The translations under genes were made by a program, and so were the position numbers. This document shows, in pieces, positions 1 through 9,729 of a DNA stretch of 64,000 nucleotides (positions are counted from its first letter, which is position 1; each line of letters opens with the position of its first letter). Under the pieces are notes generated by a model. It was not told the origin of the DNA. It was given only the letters and a program-made list of their open reading frames with translations, and searched no databases. The DNA is from Deltaproteobacteria bacterium (GTDB taxonomy: Bacteria; Desulfobacterota; Syntrophobacteria; Syntrophobacterales; Syntrophobacteraceae): the NCBI GenBank assembly GCA_012517315.1, contig JAAYVE010000029.1, forward strand, positions 186,001 to 250,000, in the 5' to 3' direction.

Positions 1-1257
1 GCGTCCGAGGAAAACATCAGGAAGGCGCTGGATGTCATTGAGCGTCAGCGAGGCGGGGGTGGGACGGAGCTGCTCCCCGCCCTCAAGAAGGCCCTCACTC
101 TTCCCCGGCGCGAAGGGACGAGCAGGACCGTTGCCATCGTGACGGACGGTTACGTGGCGGTGGAGACGGAGGCATTCGACCTCATCCGCAGGGAACTGGG
201 TCGTGCCAACTGCTTCACTTTCGGCATCGGTTCCAGTGTGAACCGTTTCCTCATTGAAGGAATGGCCAGAGCGGGGGTGGGAGAACCGTTCGTCGTGACT
301 CGGCCTGATGAAGCTCCAGCCGCTGCGGAACGATTTCGGAAGATGATTCTGAGTCCGCTCCTCACGGGGGTGACCGTGGAATTTGGGGGCTTCGAGGCTT
401 ACGACGTGGTACCCGGAGCCATTCCGGATGTTTTCGCACGACGGCCGGTCCTTGTTTACGGCAAGTGGCGCGGAACACCCCGAGGAGTCGTCACTGTGAA
501 GGGAACCGGCAGCGATCAAGTGTACAAGCACGATATCGATGTTTCCAGGGTGAAGCCCCTCGAAACCAATGGGGCCCTGCGCCATCTGTGGGCCAGATCT
601 CGCATTGCGGAACTCTCCGACTCTAACCTCCTCCATCCCCAGGACTCCCGGGTGCGCGAGATCACCCGACTTGGCCTGGATTACAGTCTCCTCACCGCCT
701 ATACCTCATTTGTGGCCGTGGATACTCTTGTCCGGCGCGAAGGCGGAGAGACGACCACAGTGCAGCAGCCCCTTCCTCTCCCGGAGGGTGTCCCCGATTC
801 CGCCATCGCCGCCTCCTCCGGACGGCTCATGCTCCAGGGGGCACACCCCATGGCGTCTCCCGAACCAGCGGTCATCAGGAAAAAGACGGAGGCTCAGGAA
901 AGTGAAGCGCCCAGCTTCGAGGGGAAGGGGGGAACACTTGCCCGGCAACCGGCACTCCGACTGGCGCGCGTTGCGGTGAGCCCAGGACTTTCGAAATCCG
1001 CTGTTCAAGTGGTGTTTGAGAGAGATTTGGAAAATATTCGCAGATGCCTGCTGATCGCGACTCAAAAGCGGAAGGAAATCCAGGTGATCTTAACCGTCGA
1101 CCGTTCGGGGAAGGTAACCGCGGTGCGAATCGCTCCGCTGAAAGGGATTTCCCGTGCGGTGGAGCACTGTCTCCGTGACACCATGATGTCGTGGATGTTC
1201 TCGCCCCCCGGCCAGGCCGCATCCGGCAGCGTCCGCATGACATTCACAATTGAATGA
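1..1257 (+). CDS. VWA-domain protein with AgmX/TonB-like C-terminus (5' partial)
   Basis: The reading frame is open from the first base of the window, so the N-terminus lies upstream; the GTG near 139 is internal. The first ~100 codons read as the end of a von Willebrand A domain (the TDGY strand and a FGIGSSVNR stretch), as in VIT-VWA proteins. The last ~90 residues (LENIRRCL, VILTVDRSGKV, CLRDTMMSWMF) match the AgmX/PglI-type C-terminal domain found in gliding and TonB-like proteins. A Pro/Ser-rich linker joins the two. It probably sits in the envelope, but the lost N-terminus would show whether a signal peptide is present. No partner gene is adjacent. Confidence 0.75.
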   Translation, partial: ASEENIRKALDVIERQRGGGGTELLPALKKALTLPRREGTSRTVAIVTDGYVAVETEAFDLIRRELGRANCFTFGIGSSVNRFLIEGMARAGVGEPFVVTRPDEAPAAAERFRKMILSPLLTGVTVEFGGFEAYDVVPGAIPDVFARRPVLVYGKWRGTPRGVVTVKGTGSDQVYKHDIDVSRVKPLETNGALRHLWARSRIAELSDSNLLHPQDSRVREITRLGLDYSLLTAYTSFVAVDTLVRREGGETTTVQQPLPLPEGVPDSAIAASSGRLMLQGAHPMASPEPAVIRKKTEAQESEAPSFEGKGGTLARQPALRLARVAVSPGLSKSAVQVVFERDLENIRRCLLIATQKRKEIQVILTVDRSGKVTAVRIAPLKGISRAVEHCLRDTMMSWMFSPPGQAASGSVRMTFTIE

Positions 1258-1376
1258 AAATTCGAGCGGTTGAATTGAAAACACCCTTGACACTCCCATG
1301 AACACGGAATACGCAAGAACCGTAAGCGCTTCATACAACATGGAACGGACCCACTGGCTGGTGGAGGGTCGAGGGC

Positions 1377-4300
1377 ATGGTCAGAAAACGCTCGTATGAG
1401 GAATTGGAAAAATACGCCCGGGGACTGGAGGCGGAGTGCAACCGCCTGGCAACAGTGGAGGCCGAACTGAAGAGGAGTCTTCGGTTTACGGAGTCCCTCC
1501 TCATGGCCATTCCCACGCCGGTCTTCTTTAAGGACGAAAAGGGACGCTACCAGGGCTGCAATCCCGCATTCACTGAAATGATGGGGGTGACCTCCGAAGA
1601 ACTGAAGGGAAAGACCGTTCATGAGTTGTGGCCCGGAGAGCAGGCGGAGGTCTACCATCAAATGGATCTCCAGCTCATGGGAAACCGTGGTCGGCAGATC
1701 TATGAGTTCGAGGTAACGGACAAGAATGGAATCACTCGACCGGTCGTGTTTTACAAGAGCGTTTACCATGACGAGCACGGGAAGGTGGCCGGCCTGGTGG
1801 GTGGGTTTGTGGACCTGACGGAACGCAGAAGGGCCGAAGGGGAACTACTGGTCTTTTTTGCCATGTCGCTGGACATGCTTTGCATCGCGGACATCAACAC
1901 GGCAAGCTTTGTCAAGGTCAGCCCCTCTTTCACCGAGACACTCGGATACACAGAGGAGGAACTTCTGGGGAGGCCCTTCACGGAATTCATCCATCCGGAA
2001 GATGTGGAACGGACTCTGGCGGTTGTGGAAGAATGCCTTAAGCGGGGCGAAAAAGTCTTTAATTTCCGAAACCGTTATCGCCTCAAGAGCGGCGAGTACC
2101 GCTGGCTCAACTGGGTTTCCCACCCTCTGCCCGAAAAGGGTCTGACCTATGCCGTGGCTCACGACATCACCGATGAAATCCAAGCCGGCGAAGCCCTGCG
2201 AAGTCAGCGGGATCTCCTCAACAGCCTGTTCGACAACCTCCTGCTGGGGGTCACCGTGTGGGATGCCGAAGGCCGCCTGCTCATGATGAACAAGGGCTTC
2301 ATAGAGCTGACGGGATACACTGAGGAGGACATCCAAAACTTGGACGACTGGTTCCCCAGAGCCTACCCGGACCCGGAATATCGCAGCACCGTGGTGGCGG
2401 ATTGGGAGGCAGTCAGGGGTTCGAAGGAGGCCGTGCGTGAATTCAGAATTGTTTGCAAGACGGGATCCGTCAAAGAGATGGAATTTCGCGCCACATTCCT
2501 TCGGGACGGGAGGGCCCTGGTGACCCTCGCGGACATCACCGATCGCAAGCGCGCCCGCGAGGAACTGGAAGCCTCGCACCATCTTCTTCGAAGCATTCTG
2601 GATGCCGTGCCCGATCTCCTCTTTGTGGTGGATCGAGACTTCAACATCCTCTTCAGCAACGACAAGGTTCTCAACTGCCATCAGACCGCTTCAGGGAATG
2701 GAGGAAATCGCTGCCACAGCCGCTTCCCGTCCCTCGTTGGCCCATGCGAGGACTGCAACGCCAAGGTTGTTTTCGAATCCGGTGAGAGTGTCGAAAGGGA
2801 AATGTTGAACCCTGCGGACGGCCGGGTTCAAGAAGTGCGCGCCTTCCCCATCCGCAATACCGCAGGCGAAGTCGTCCAGGTGGTAGAACACGTCCGCGAC
2901 TTGACCGAGCTCGTACGGACCCGGGAGGAGAGCCTCAGGCGTCAGCAGTTTCTGGAATCCCTCCTGTACCATGCTCCCGACGCCATTGTGACGCTTGATC
3001 CCGAACATCGGGTGATCGGCTGGAATCCCGGTGCCGTCAGGATGTTCGGGTATGAGACTGAAGAAGCTATGGGACAACAACTCGACGATTTGGTGGCGCG
3101 GGGGGAACACCATGTCGAGGCCGGCGCCAAGACGCGCCAGGTGCTCTCAGGCAGGCGGGTGGAAGCTTTCGAGACAGTGCGTTACAAGAAGGACGGGACC
3201 CCGTTGCGCGTCATTGCAGCCGGCTCCCCCATCATGCAAAACGGTGTTCTCACCGGAGTCGTGGCTGTCTACACCGACATCACCGAACGGGTGCGGGCCG
3301 AGACGGCCCTGAGGGAGAGCGAAGAAAGATTCCGCACTCTTGTGGAGGAGTCCCCGCTGGGAATCGCCCTCATGGCGACCGACGGGCGCTTTCTCTACAC
3401 GAGTCCAAGGTTTCTCAAGATGTTCGGTTACACCATGGAAGAGATCCCCACCCGCCATGACTGGTTTCAGGCAACCTTTCCCGGAGAAAGCCAGCGGGAC
3501 AAGGGGTACGACCTGTGGATCACCGAGCTGGACCAGGCCCTCGAGGGACAGGCCCTCTCCCGCATGTTCGTTGCGACATGCAAGGATGGGTCGCAAAAGG
3601 ACATCCACTTGAGGTTGGTCAGGATGGCGAACGCAGACCAACTTGTGATCTGTGAAGACATCACGGAGAAGACCAAGCTTGAGCGGCAGTTTCAGCAGGC
3701 CCAGAAATTCGAGGCCATCGGCACCCTTGCCGGAGGGATCGCCCACGATTTCAACAACCTCCTCATGGGCATCCAGGGCCGCGCGTCCCTCATCCTTGCG
3801 GACTTGCCCGCCTCTCATCCCCATGTAGAGCATCTGCGGGCGATGGAGGACCATGTCCGCAGTGCGTCGGACCTCACCAGGCAATTGCTCGGATTTGCCC
3901 GGGGCGGCAAGTACGAAGTGAAACCCACCGACGTCAACGGCCTCCTGGTGGAGACCGCCGACATGTTCGGCCGCACGAGGAAGGAGATCCGAATCCACAA
4001 AAAGACTTCTCCCCGTCCCCTCACGGCGGAGGTCGACCGACGGCAGATCGAACACGTGCTCCTCAATCTTTTCGTGAACGCATGGCAGGCTATGCCGGGG
4101 GGCGGGGATCTTTACCTGGAAACGGACGCCATCAGCCTGGACAACAATGGCGCCTTACCGTATGAAGTGCCACCGGGATCTTATGCCAGGATTTCGGTCA
4201 TAGACACCGGCATCGGCATGGACGAGGAGACGCGGCAGCGGATCTTCGACCCCTTCTTCACCACCAAGGAAATGGGGCGGGGCACGGGGCTTGGTCTCGC

Positions 4301-4811
4301 ATCCGCATATGGCATCATCAAGAACCACGGAGGCTTCATCACCGTATACAGCGAAGTGGACCACGGAACAGTCTTCCGCATTCATTTGCCTCTTACGCAA
4401 AAGGAGCCAGGCCGAGAAATATCCGTGGAAGGCCGCCTGCAAAAGGGCACAGAGACCGTCCTTCTCGTGGACGACGAAGCCATGATCCTGTCCGTGGGGA
4501 GGGCGATGCTGGAAAAGTTGGGATATCGTGTCATTGTCGCTGGCAGCGGAGAGGAGGCGCTCCAAATCCTTTCGGAAAAAGGGGCCGAAATCGACTTGGT
4601 GGTCCTGGATCTCATCATGCCGGGAATGTCCGGCAGCCAGGCATTCGACCGGATCAGGGAAATGCTGCCGGGGATGCGGGTTCTCCTCTCCAGCGGCTAT
4701 GCCGTCAACGGGCAGGCACAGGAAGCCCTCAACAAGGGATGCGACGGATTCATTCAGAAACCGTTCGATCTGATCCAACTCGCAGAGAAACTGCGCACTG
4801 TCCTCAAATGA
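1377..4811 (+). CDS. multi-PAS hybrid sensor histidine kinase
   Basis: This 1144-residue cytoplasmic hybrid kinase has no membrane segment. A short coiled coil (1-35) leads into six PAS domains at about 39-155, 158-270, 285-395, 405-515, 530-640 and 655-765. The dimerisation/phosphoacceptor helix carries GGIAHDFNNLL with His790. A HATPase domain follows (N-box LNLFVNAWQAM, G-box DTGIGMD, GTGLGLASAYG). A C-terminal receiver (TVLLVDDEA, VVLDLIMPG) has the phosphoacceptor Asp near 1078 and the KPF lysine. The fourth PAS contains a cysteine cluster (NCHQ, NRCHSR, GPCEDC) that could hold a metal or Fe-S group. The ATG at 1377 follows a GGAGGG purine run. No response regulator gene is adjacent, so the output is unknown. 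Confidence 0.9.
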   Translation: MVRKRSYEELEKYARGLEAECNRLATVEAELKRSLRFTESLLMAIPTPVFFKDEKGRYQGCNPAFTEMMGVTSEELKGKTVHELWPGEQAEVYHQMDLQLMGNRGRQIYEFEVTDKNGITRPVVFYKSVYHDEHGKVAGLVGGFVDLTERRRAEGELLVFFAMSLDMLCIADINTASFVKVSPSFTETLGYTEEELLGRPFTEFIHPEDVERTLAVVEECLKRGEKVFNFRNRYRLKSGEYRWLNWVSHPLPEKGLTYAVAHDITDEIQAGEALRSQRDLLNSLFDNLLLGVTVWDAEGRLLMMNKGFIELTGYTEEDIQNLDDWFPRAYPDPEYRSTVVADWEAVRGSKEAVREFRIVCKTGSVKEMEFRATFLRDGRALVTLADITDRKRAREELEASHHLLRSILDAVPDLLFVVDRDFNILFSNDKVLNCHQTASGNGGNRCHSRFPSLVGPCEDCNAKVVFESGESVEREMLNPADGRVQEVRAFPIRNTAGEVVQVVEHVRDLTELVRTREESLRRQQFLESLLYHAPDAIVTLDPEHRVIGWNPGAVRMFGYETEEAMGQQLDDLVARGEHHVEAGAKTRQVLSGRRVEAFETVRYKKDGTPLRVIAAGSPIMQNGVLTGVVAVYTDITERVRAETALRESEERFRTLVEESPLGIALMATDGRFLYTSPRFLKMFGYTMEEIPTRHDWFQATFPGESQRDKGYDLWITELDQALEGQALSRMFVATCKDGSQKDIHLRLVRMANADQLVICEDITEKTKLERQFQQAQKFEAIGTLAGGIAHDFNNLLMGIQGRASLILADLPASHPHVEHLRAMEDHVRSASDLTRQLLGFARGGKYEVKPTDVNGLLVETADMFGRTRKEIRIHKKTSPRPLTAEVDRRQIEHVLLNLFVNAWQAMPGGGDLYLETDAISLDNNGALPYEVPPGSYARISVIDTGIGMDEETRQRIFDPFFTTKEMGRGTGLGLASAYGIIKNHGGFITVYSEVDHGTVFRIHLPLTQKEPGREISVEGRLQKGTETVLLVDDEAMILSVGRAMLEKLGYRVIVAGSGEEALQILSEKGAEIDLVVLDLIMPGMSGSQAFDRIREMLPGMRVLLSSGYAVNGQAQEALNKGCDGFIQKPFDLIQLAEKLRTVLK

Positions 4812-4966
4812 CCCGTGAGCACCCGCTCTGGATAAAAGCAGGGTTCTCACTCCGATTAAGCATCAGGGAACCTGCCGGCGAGAGGACGGATGCGTTTCGT
4901 CCCCCCGCCAATGCACGGGGTTTCTTTTCCAAGGTTCTCAAATCTTGACTCTTTGCCGTTCCCCTT

Positions 4967-5263
4967 TCAATCGAAGTCAAAGAGATCCGCTAGAAAACCT
5001 TCTCGTCTCTTTTTCTTGTAGTGATCTCCGTGATGGGGATCCGGATACCTGCGGTCATCGAAATGCTGCCCGTGTTGTGGAGGTTGTTGAGCAACCGGGG
5101 CTTCCATCCGTGGGTGTGGACCTGCCGTCGCCGATCTTTCGATGATCTTGTCTAATTCCCCCCTGTCCAACCAGACGCCGCGGCACTGAGGGCAATAATC
5201 AATTTCGATTCCCTGTCGTTCACTCATGACCAGGTTGACGTTCTTGCAAACCGGACAGTTCAC
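4967..5263 (-). CDS. TFIIB-type zinc-ribbon protein
   Basis: This 98-residue protein starts with GTG at 5263, preceded by a strong AAGGAGG seven bases upstream; longer starts add residues that do not look like the family. The N-terminus has NCPVCKNVNL and YCPQCRGVWLDRGEL, the two CxxC knuckles and the GVWLDxGEL signature of zf-TFIIB (PF13453) proteins. A His/Lys-rich tail (HHGDHYKKKRR) and an acidic end (DLFDFD) follow. These proteins bind one zinc ion; their role is generally unknown. No operon partner is evident. Confidence 0.85.
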   Translation of the reverse strand: MNCPVCKNVNLVMSERQGIEIDYCPQCRGVWLDRGELDKIIERSATAGPHPRMEAPVAQQPPQHGQHFDDRRYPDPHHGDHYKKKRREGFLADLFDFD

Positions 5264-5504
5264 CTGTAATCCTCCTTGTGATGAACAAAAGTGGATGACC
5301 TGTGTGAAGGTGACCTCAAACCCTGACGGAATCTCCCAAAACAGTGACTTGGGTTCGTGCCACACCACAAGCCGGAATGATTCCAATTACCCGGCAAGGG
5401 AGCGTCGGATTCCGTCACGAAACCCACGCTTCCCGCCGCATTGCCCGGGCGGTAGTTTTCTGCATCCAGGAACCGTCTCAAGAGTAGCCGGGATGGGACG
5501 AACA

Positions 5505-5969
5505 TCATTCGGCAACTTGTCCCGGCTGGTGCATTTCCTGCCGACGCATGGGCATGCTGTCGATGACGGCAAAAATCTCCGTGAGCTTGATCACCCCCTG
5601 ACTCAGCTTAACCAAGCCGTCCTTGCCAATGAGTACCACCCGAAACGCATCCCCTTTCACTCCGAACTCTCGGCGGAGGCTTTCCGCCTCGTCTGGGGTC
5701 AGAACCCTCTCACCCATGCGGCTGAGACCGGAGTTCACAATGGAAAAGACGAGCAAGTGCCGCTCCGATACCCCCGTGGCTTGCTCGGACACGTGCTTCA
5801 TGAACTCCTTGAAAGCCGGGAACTCTTCCGACGGTGAAAAAACCAGGAGAAGGCGGTTCTTCCACCGATAAGCGGTCAGGTCTAGCCGATCCTCTCCTGC
5901 AATCGCGATGACCCCCTGCAAAGCTATGAGGACGGCCGGCGTCCCCAGCAATACCAGCCCCCACTTCAT
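5505..5969 (-). CDS. DUF4174-like exported protein
   Basis: This 154-residue protein starts at the ATG at 5969 because AAAGGAG lies at good spacing. The N-terminal MKWGLVLLGTPAVLIAL segment is a signal peptide or anchor. The body (LTAYRWKNRLLLVFSPS, then GLVKLSQGVIKLTEIFAVID) matches DUF4174, a thioredoxin-like fold family without the usual CxxC, and no CxxC is present here. It is probably periplasmic. Function is unknown. It stands alone between the zinc-ribbon gene and the ABC exporter. Confidence 0.75.
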   Translation of the reverse strand: MKWGLVLLGTPAVLIALQGVIAIAGEDRLDLTAYRWKNRLLLVFSPSEEFPAFKEFMKHVSEQATGVSERHLLVFSIVNSGLSRMGERVLTPDEAESLRREFGVKGDAFRVVLIGKDGLVKLSQGVIKLTEIFAVIDSMPMRRQEMHQPGQVAE

Positions 5970-6242
5970 TTCAAGTCCGCTCCTTTCGTTCTCAACAACA
6001 TGCATTCCGGGACTCAGGGGTTGTCCCCCATCCTCAAGAACCCATTTCGAGCGGTCCACCGGCGGGCCGGATGCGGATCAACCGCCCTATGTCCCCGTCC
6101 CTGAGCACGTCGATTAGGCCATCAGGCCCCCCTGGCGAACGTCCTGCACCCGGGCTCCGATGCGGATGGCCGCCTCCCCTGTCACACGACCCTCACTAGA
6201 AAGGGCGTTTTGCCTCCACTTCCTTTTCTTGCAGACTTCCGT

Positions 6243-6980
6243 TCACGCGATCCAACTCCGGTGGATGTTTCGCAGGCTCATGAAGAAAAGAAGAAGGCAC
6301 GCACCCGTGAGCACGGCGAAATCCAAGGCAAAAGGCATCGTGTGGTTTCCATGGGTTGTGCCGTGAAGAATGTCAACGCCGTAGGTCAAGGGGAGCACGT
6401 AGGACAGAGGTCGCAGGAAGACCGGAAGAGACTCGACGGGGAAGAAGAGCCCGCAGAGAAAAATCATGGGAAACCGGAAGAAGTTGGAGAAGGTCTGGGC
6501 TTCAAAGACTTCGCTCACGGAAACGGCGATCCAAAGGCCGAGAAAGGTCGACACAACGGCGATCAGCATCACGGCGGGTAATAACGTCAACCAATCGATC
6601 GTGGAGAGGTCCGCGAGAAAAAGGGCAACAAAAATAGGCACGAAGGCGTTGAGGAACCCGAAAAAGATCGCCCCCCCCGTCTTTGCCAGCATCAACAACT
6701 CCAAGGGAATGGGTGCGAGCAGCAGACGTTCGAAAGAGCGGTTCTTCTTCTCGAAGGTCACGGTCACTGCCAGCATGGAAGTGGTCCCGAACAAAACGGA
6801 AATGGAGACAACTCCTGGGAGCAGAGAGGGAATGCTTTCAAAGCCAAGGCCTGAACGGATGAAAAACATTCCCGTCCAAGCGACGGGAAACATCAGACCC
6901 CAGCTGATGTTCGGCGGCTTGAGATAGTAGGCACGCATGTCTTTCAGAACAATGTTCCAGAAGGCGATCCACCATTTCAT
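6243..6980 (-). CDS. ABC-2 type transporter permease
   Basis: This 245-residue integral membrane protein has about six hydrophobic segments, among them PSLLPGVVSISVLFGTTSM, FVPIFVALFLADLS, LLPAVMLIAVVSTFLGLW and LTGACLLLFFMSL, plus the EKKNRSFERLLLAPI cytoplasmic loop typical of ABC-2 (drug/daunorubicin or NodJ-like) permeases. It forms the channel of an exporter with the ATPase encoded just upstream; its ATG overlaps that gene's TGA (ATGA), so the two are translationally coupled. The substrate cannot be told from sequence. Confidence 0.9.
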   Translation of the reverse strand: MKWWIAFWNIVLKDMRAYYLKPPNISWGLMFPVAWTGMFFIRSGLGFESIPSLLPGVVSISVLFGTTSMLAVTVTFEKKNRSFERLLLAPIPLELLMLAKTGGAIFFGFLNAFVPIFVALFLADLSTIDWLTLLPAVMLIAVVSTFLGLWIAVSVSEVFEAQTFSNFFRFPMIFLCGLFFPVESLPVFLRPLSYVLPLTYGVDILHGTTHGNHTMPFALDFAVLTGACLLLFFMSLRNIHRSWIA

Positions 6981-7987
6981 TGGCTGCCTCCGCTCTTTTC
7001 CTTTTCCTTACGCATGGCGTCGAGTTCTATATCGGTGATTCGGACAAAAACCTCCTCCAGAGACGGCGTCAGTCGACGGGCTTCGGTGACCTCGATCCCC
7101 TGATCCTCCATGAACCTCACCACCGGGCCGATGCTGATGGAATGCGCCGACTCGATGCGAAGCTGCCGCGAGGAGACGGTGCTGCATTCCAGCCCGGGGA
7201 AGGCCGCCGCCAGCTTGCCGCACAAATCGCCGAACATGTTCGAGACGGAAAAGAGCATCGCCTTTTTCTGCTGCACCGGCTGCAGCAGGTTGGCGACGGT
7301 GTCCATTTGCACCACTTTGCCTTTCACGACAAAAGCAATCCTCTCACAAAGGCGTTCTGCTTCCTCGATGTAGTGGGTGGTGAGAAAAATCGTGGTTCCT
7401 CCCTCGTGCAGGCCGGCGATGAGCTGCCTGATCTGGCGGGCGCTGGCCACGTCGATGCCGGTGGTGGGCTCGTCCAGGAAAAGGATTTGGGGCGAGTGAA
7501 TGATCCCGGCGGCGATCGTCAGCTTGCGTTTCATTCCCTTGGAGTAGCCTCCGAACTTGCGCTGTGCGGCATCGCTCAGGCCAACGGTTTTCAGCAGTTC
7601 CGCCGCTCGGATCCTGCGCTCCCGCTTGGGCATGCCATAGAGTGCGGCGCAGAAGCAGAGGTTCTCGAAACCGGTCAGTTCAGGATAGAGATTGCTCTCG
7701 TCAGGGACGACTCCCATGAGATGCTGAGCAACTCTGGGGTTCTGGGTGCATTCCAGACCGCTGATCCTGAAATTTCCTGAATCCGGCCTCGCTAGCCCCG
7801 TGACAACATTGATGGTCGTGGTTTTGCCTGCGCCGTTGGGACCGAGAAAGCCGAAGAGTTCCCCCTGGAACACATCGAAGGTGATTCCATCAACGGCGGT
7901 GACCTCTCCAAACCTCTTGGTCAATTGCCTCACCTCGATGACGGGACGGCGATCGTCTGAAGACGAATGGGTGGACTCATTCTTCAT
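6977..7987 (-). CDS. ABC-2 exporter ATP-binding protein
   Basis: This 336-residue ATPase has Walker A GPNGAGKTTTIN, the signature YSKGMKRKL, Walker B ILFLDEPTTGID and the H-loop TTHY, in the DrrA/NodI/CcmA arrangement. A C-terminal extension of ~90 residues is usual for DrrA-like exporters. I chose the ATG at 7987 because the conserved start (VIEVRQLTKRFGEV) follows about 15 residues later; the frame stays open further upstream, but that part reads as decayed sequence. The Shine-Dalgarno is weak, so translation may be coupled to a frame ending at 7977. It overlaps the permease gene by four bases. Confidence 0.92.
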   Translation of the reverse strand: MKNESTHSSSDDRRPVIEVRQLTKRFGEVTAVDGITFDVFQGELFGFLGPNGAGKTTTINVVTGLARPDSGNFRISGLECTQNPRVAQHLMGVVPDESNLYPELTGFENLCFCAALYGMPKRERRIRAAELLKTVGLSDAAQRKFGGYSKGMKRKLTIAAGIIHSPQILFLDEPTTGIDVASARQIRQLIAGLHEGGTTIFLTTHYIEEAERLCERIAFVVKGKVVQMDTVANLLQPVQQKKAMLFSVSNMFGDLCGKLAAAFPGLECSTVSSRQLRIESAHSISIGPVVRFMEDQGIEVTEARRLTPSLEEVFVRITDIELDAMRKEKEKSGGSQ

Positions 7988-8276
7988 AGAGACGAAATCC
8001 CGGGTCGTGTTTCTTGGCACACGTGTGACAGATGCAGTGGGTGAACCCCGCTTCGGAATACTGTTGGGGGACAACCAAAACGTTGGTGATGACATGCACA
8101 GCGTCTTACCATTGCCCCAAGGATATTGTCGGCAATGTGCATCGTCTTCACTTCGACTGCTTCCATTGCCCCTTCCCTTCCGCAATATGGTCTCTCCCCC
8201 AACACCCTGATCATCACGTTTCGAAGAAACGAGGAGAACCGTTTCAAAAAGAGGTCGCCGTTCTGAGGTATTCCTC
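7977..8276 (-). pseudogene. decayed coding remnant upstream of ABC exporter
   Basis: No single frame reads as a protein here, but pieces of two frames do. One frame gives MEAVEVKTMHIADNILGAM (around 8110-8168) after a GGAAGGGAAGGGG purine run. A second frame, open from 8105 to the TGA at 7977-7979, gives VLVVPQQYSEAGFTHC and CHTCAKKHDPGFRLYEE. That frame's stop overlaps the ATPase start codon, as expected for an operon gene end. I read this as one small gene, or the tail of the CBS gene, broken by at least one indel near 8108. A sequence error would look the same. Confidence 0.4.
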
Positions 8277-9172
8277 TCATTGGATGGACATGATACGGCT
8301 GGTGACACACGGCTGGCAGGTTCCCGACCGCACCAGGGCGGCATCCGAGAGGGAGAGGACCCCGATCATCCTGGACGCGTCTTTCCCATGAACAAAAAGG
8401 CGTTGAACATCCCCCAAGAGCATCCACTGGAGAGCGTCGGCCACGAAGGTGTCGTTTCCGCAGGAAACCACGGGGCCACTCATGATAGTCCGGGCTTCCG
8501 CCTCGAGGACGGTGCAGTGGCGTAAGCGATGAGGAGATCCGTCTTCGATACCACGCCCGCCGCTTCCCCATCGCGTCCCTGAATGAGCACCGCCCCAAGG
8601 CGCTGGCTCGTCAGCCCCTCGGCCACCTCAGCAAGGGAATCCGTCTCCCGGCAGAAGACCACCGACCTGGTCCTGGCCTCCTCCACCCTGAGGCGCATTG
8701 ACGCATCCCAAGAGGCTTCCGACGCCTTTCCTGCCCCGACCCGCCTGGGGCAGGCTCGGCAAAAACGGTACAACACGGCCACGGCATCCTCGTAGGAAAG
8801 TGCTCCTGTAAGGGAACCCTCCTCAGCACCCTGCAAATACAGCTGGTGGATCCCTGCCTTGTGCATACGCTCCAAAGCGGCCTCCAGCGGTTCATCGGGG
8901 AAACAGGTGGCAGCGGGCCCATTCATCACCTCCTTTAGTGAGGTCTCCAAGGGCAGACCTCCATAAAATGCGGCGACGATGTCGGTCTTGGACACCACGC
9001 CAAGGGGGCTCCCCATGTACCCCACGACCAGTAAGGCGTTCACCTTGAACTTGATCAAATACTGGATGGCTTGGCTGACTGAGGCCTTTTCATAGAGTTG
9101 GAGCATCTGGCGGCGCATGGCCTCTTTCACAAGCATCCCGCTCAGGACACTTCTTGACTTCACGACCGGCAT
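8277..9172 (-). pseudogene. frameshifted multi-CBS-domain protein
   Basis: The frame from the ATG at 9172 (MPVVKSRSVLSGMLV) encodes two CBS domains and most of a third (VVSKTDLLIAYA), then leaves the family alignment and stops at 8480. The overlapping frame, open to 8277, continues the CBS pattern without a gap: EAEARTIMSGPVVSCGN, MLLGDVQRLFVHG, RMIGVLSLSDAALVRSGTC, then a Cys pair (CQPCVTSR). A single-base indel at roughly 8510-8525 joins the two. CBS domains bind adenine nucleotides and regulate partner proteins. It begins four bases after the intact CBS gene, so the two once formed an operon. It could be a true pseudogene or a sequencing error. Confidence 0.7.
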
Positions 9173-9176
9173 GGTT

Positions 9177-9638
9177 TCACACGAATTTCTTAAACAACCG
9201 GTGGAATACATCGGACACGTAAACGATGCCCACAACGTTGCCGCCGTCCGCCACGGGAAGGCGCCGAATGTGGCGTTTGATCCTCAAATCGGCGATGACG
9301 ATGAAGTGGGTGTCGGGCTTGACCGTGACCACTTCGGTCGTCATGAGATCGCCCACCTGGATGGACTTGACCCGCTCGAGCATTGCGTCGAACGCACTGT
9401 CCGGCTCGAACTCCTCCACCTCTCCCCAGAGATGCACATGCTTGGGCTGGACAAAAACAAGGATATCATACATGGAGAGCATGCCCACCAAGTGGTCTTC
9501 GTCGTCCGTGACCATCAGGCCAAAGATGCGTTTGCCCTCCTCTTCGCTGGCGCGGTGAAACATCCGGACCGCCTCGCCGATGCTCTGATGGGGCCGCAGC
9601 GTATGAAAACGGGTGTCCATCAGATCCCTGGCAAACAT
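9177..9638 (-). CDS. CBS-domain pair protein
   Basis: This 153-residue protein consists of two CBS domains: MFARDLMDTRFHTLRPHQ through LVGMLSMYDILVF, and VGDLMTTEVVTVKPDT through VVGIVYVSDVFHR. The two match the standard Bateman fold that binds AMP, ATP or SAM. I chose the ATG at 9638 because it follows GGAG and begins exactly at the domain edge; a TTG at 9692 would add 18 residues. It is followed after four bases by a second, broken CBS gene. The target it regulates is unknown. Confidence 0.85.
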   Translation of the reverse strand: MFARDLMDTRFHTLRPHQSIGEAVRMFHRASEEEGKRIFGLMVTDDEDHLVGMLSMYDILVFVQPKHVHLWGEVEEFEPDSAFDAMLERVKSIQVGDLMTTEVVTVKPDTHFIVIADLRIKRHIRRLPVADGGNVVGIVYVSDVFHRLFKKFV

Positions 9639-9729
9639 GGTGCCTGCACTCCTGTCCCCAGCCTTTACCCGTGAGGAGCGACGCTTCGGCAAACGGGAGG
9701 AAGGTAGGATTGCTCAAACGAATGACGGA

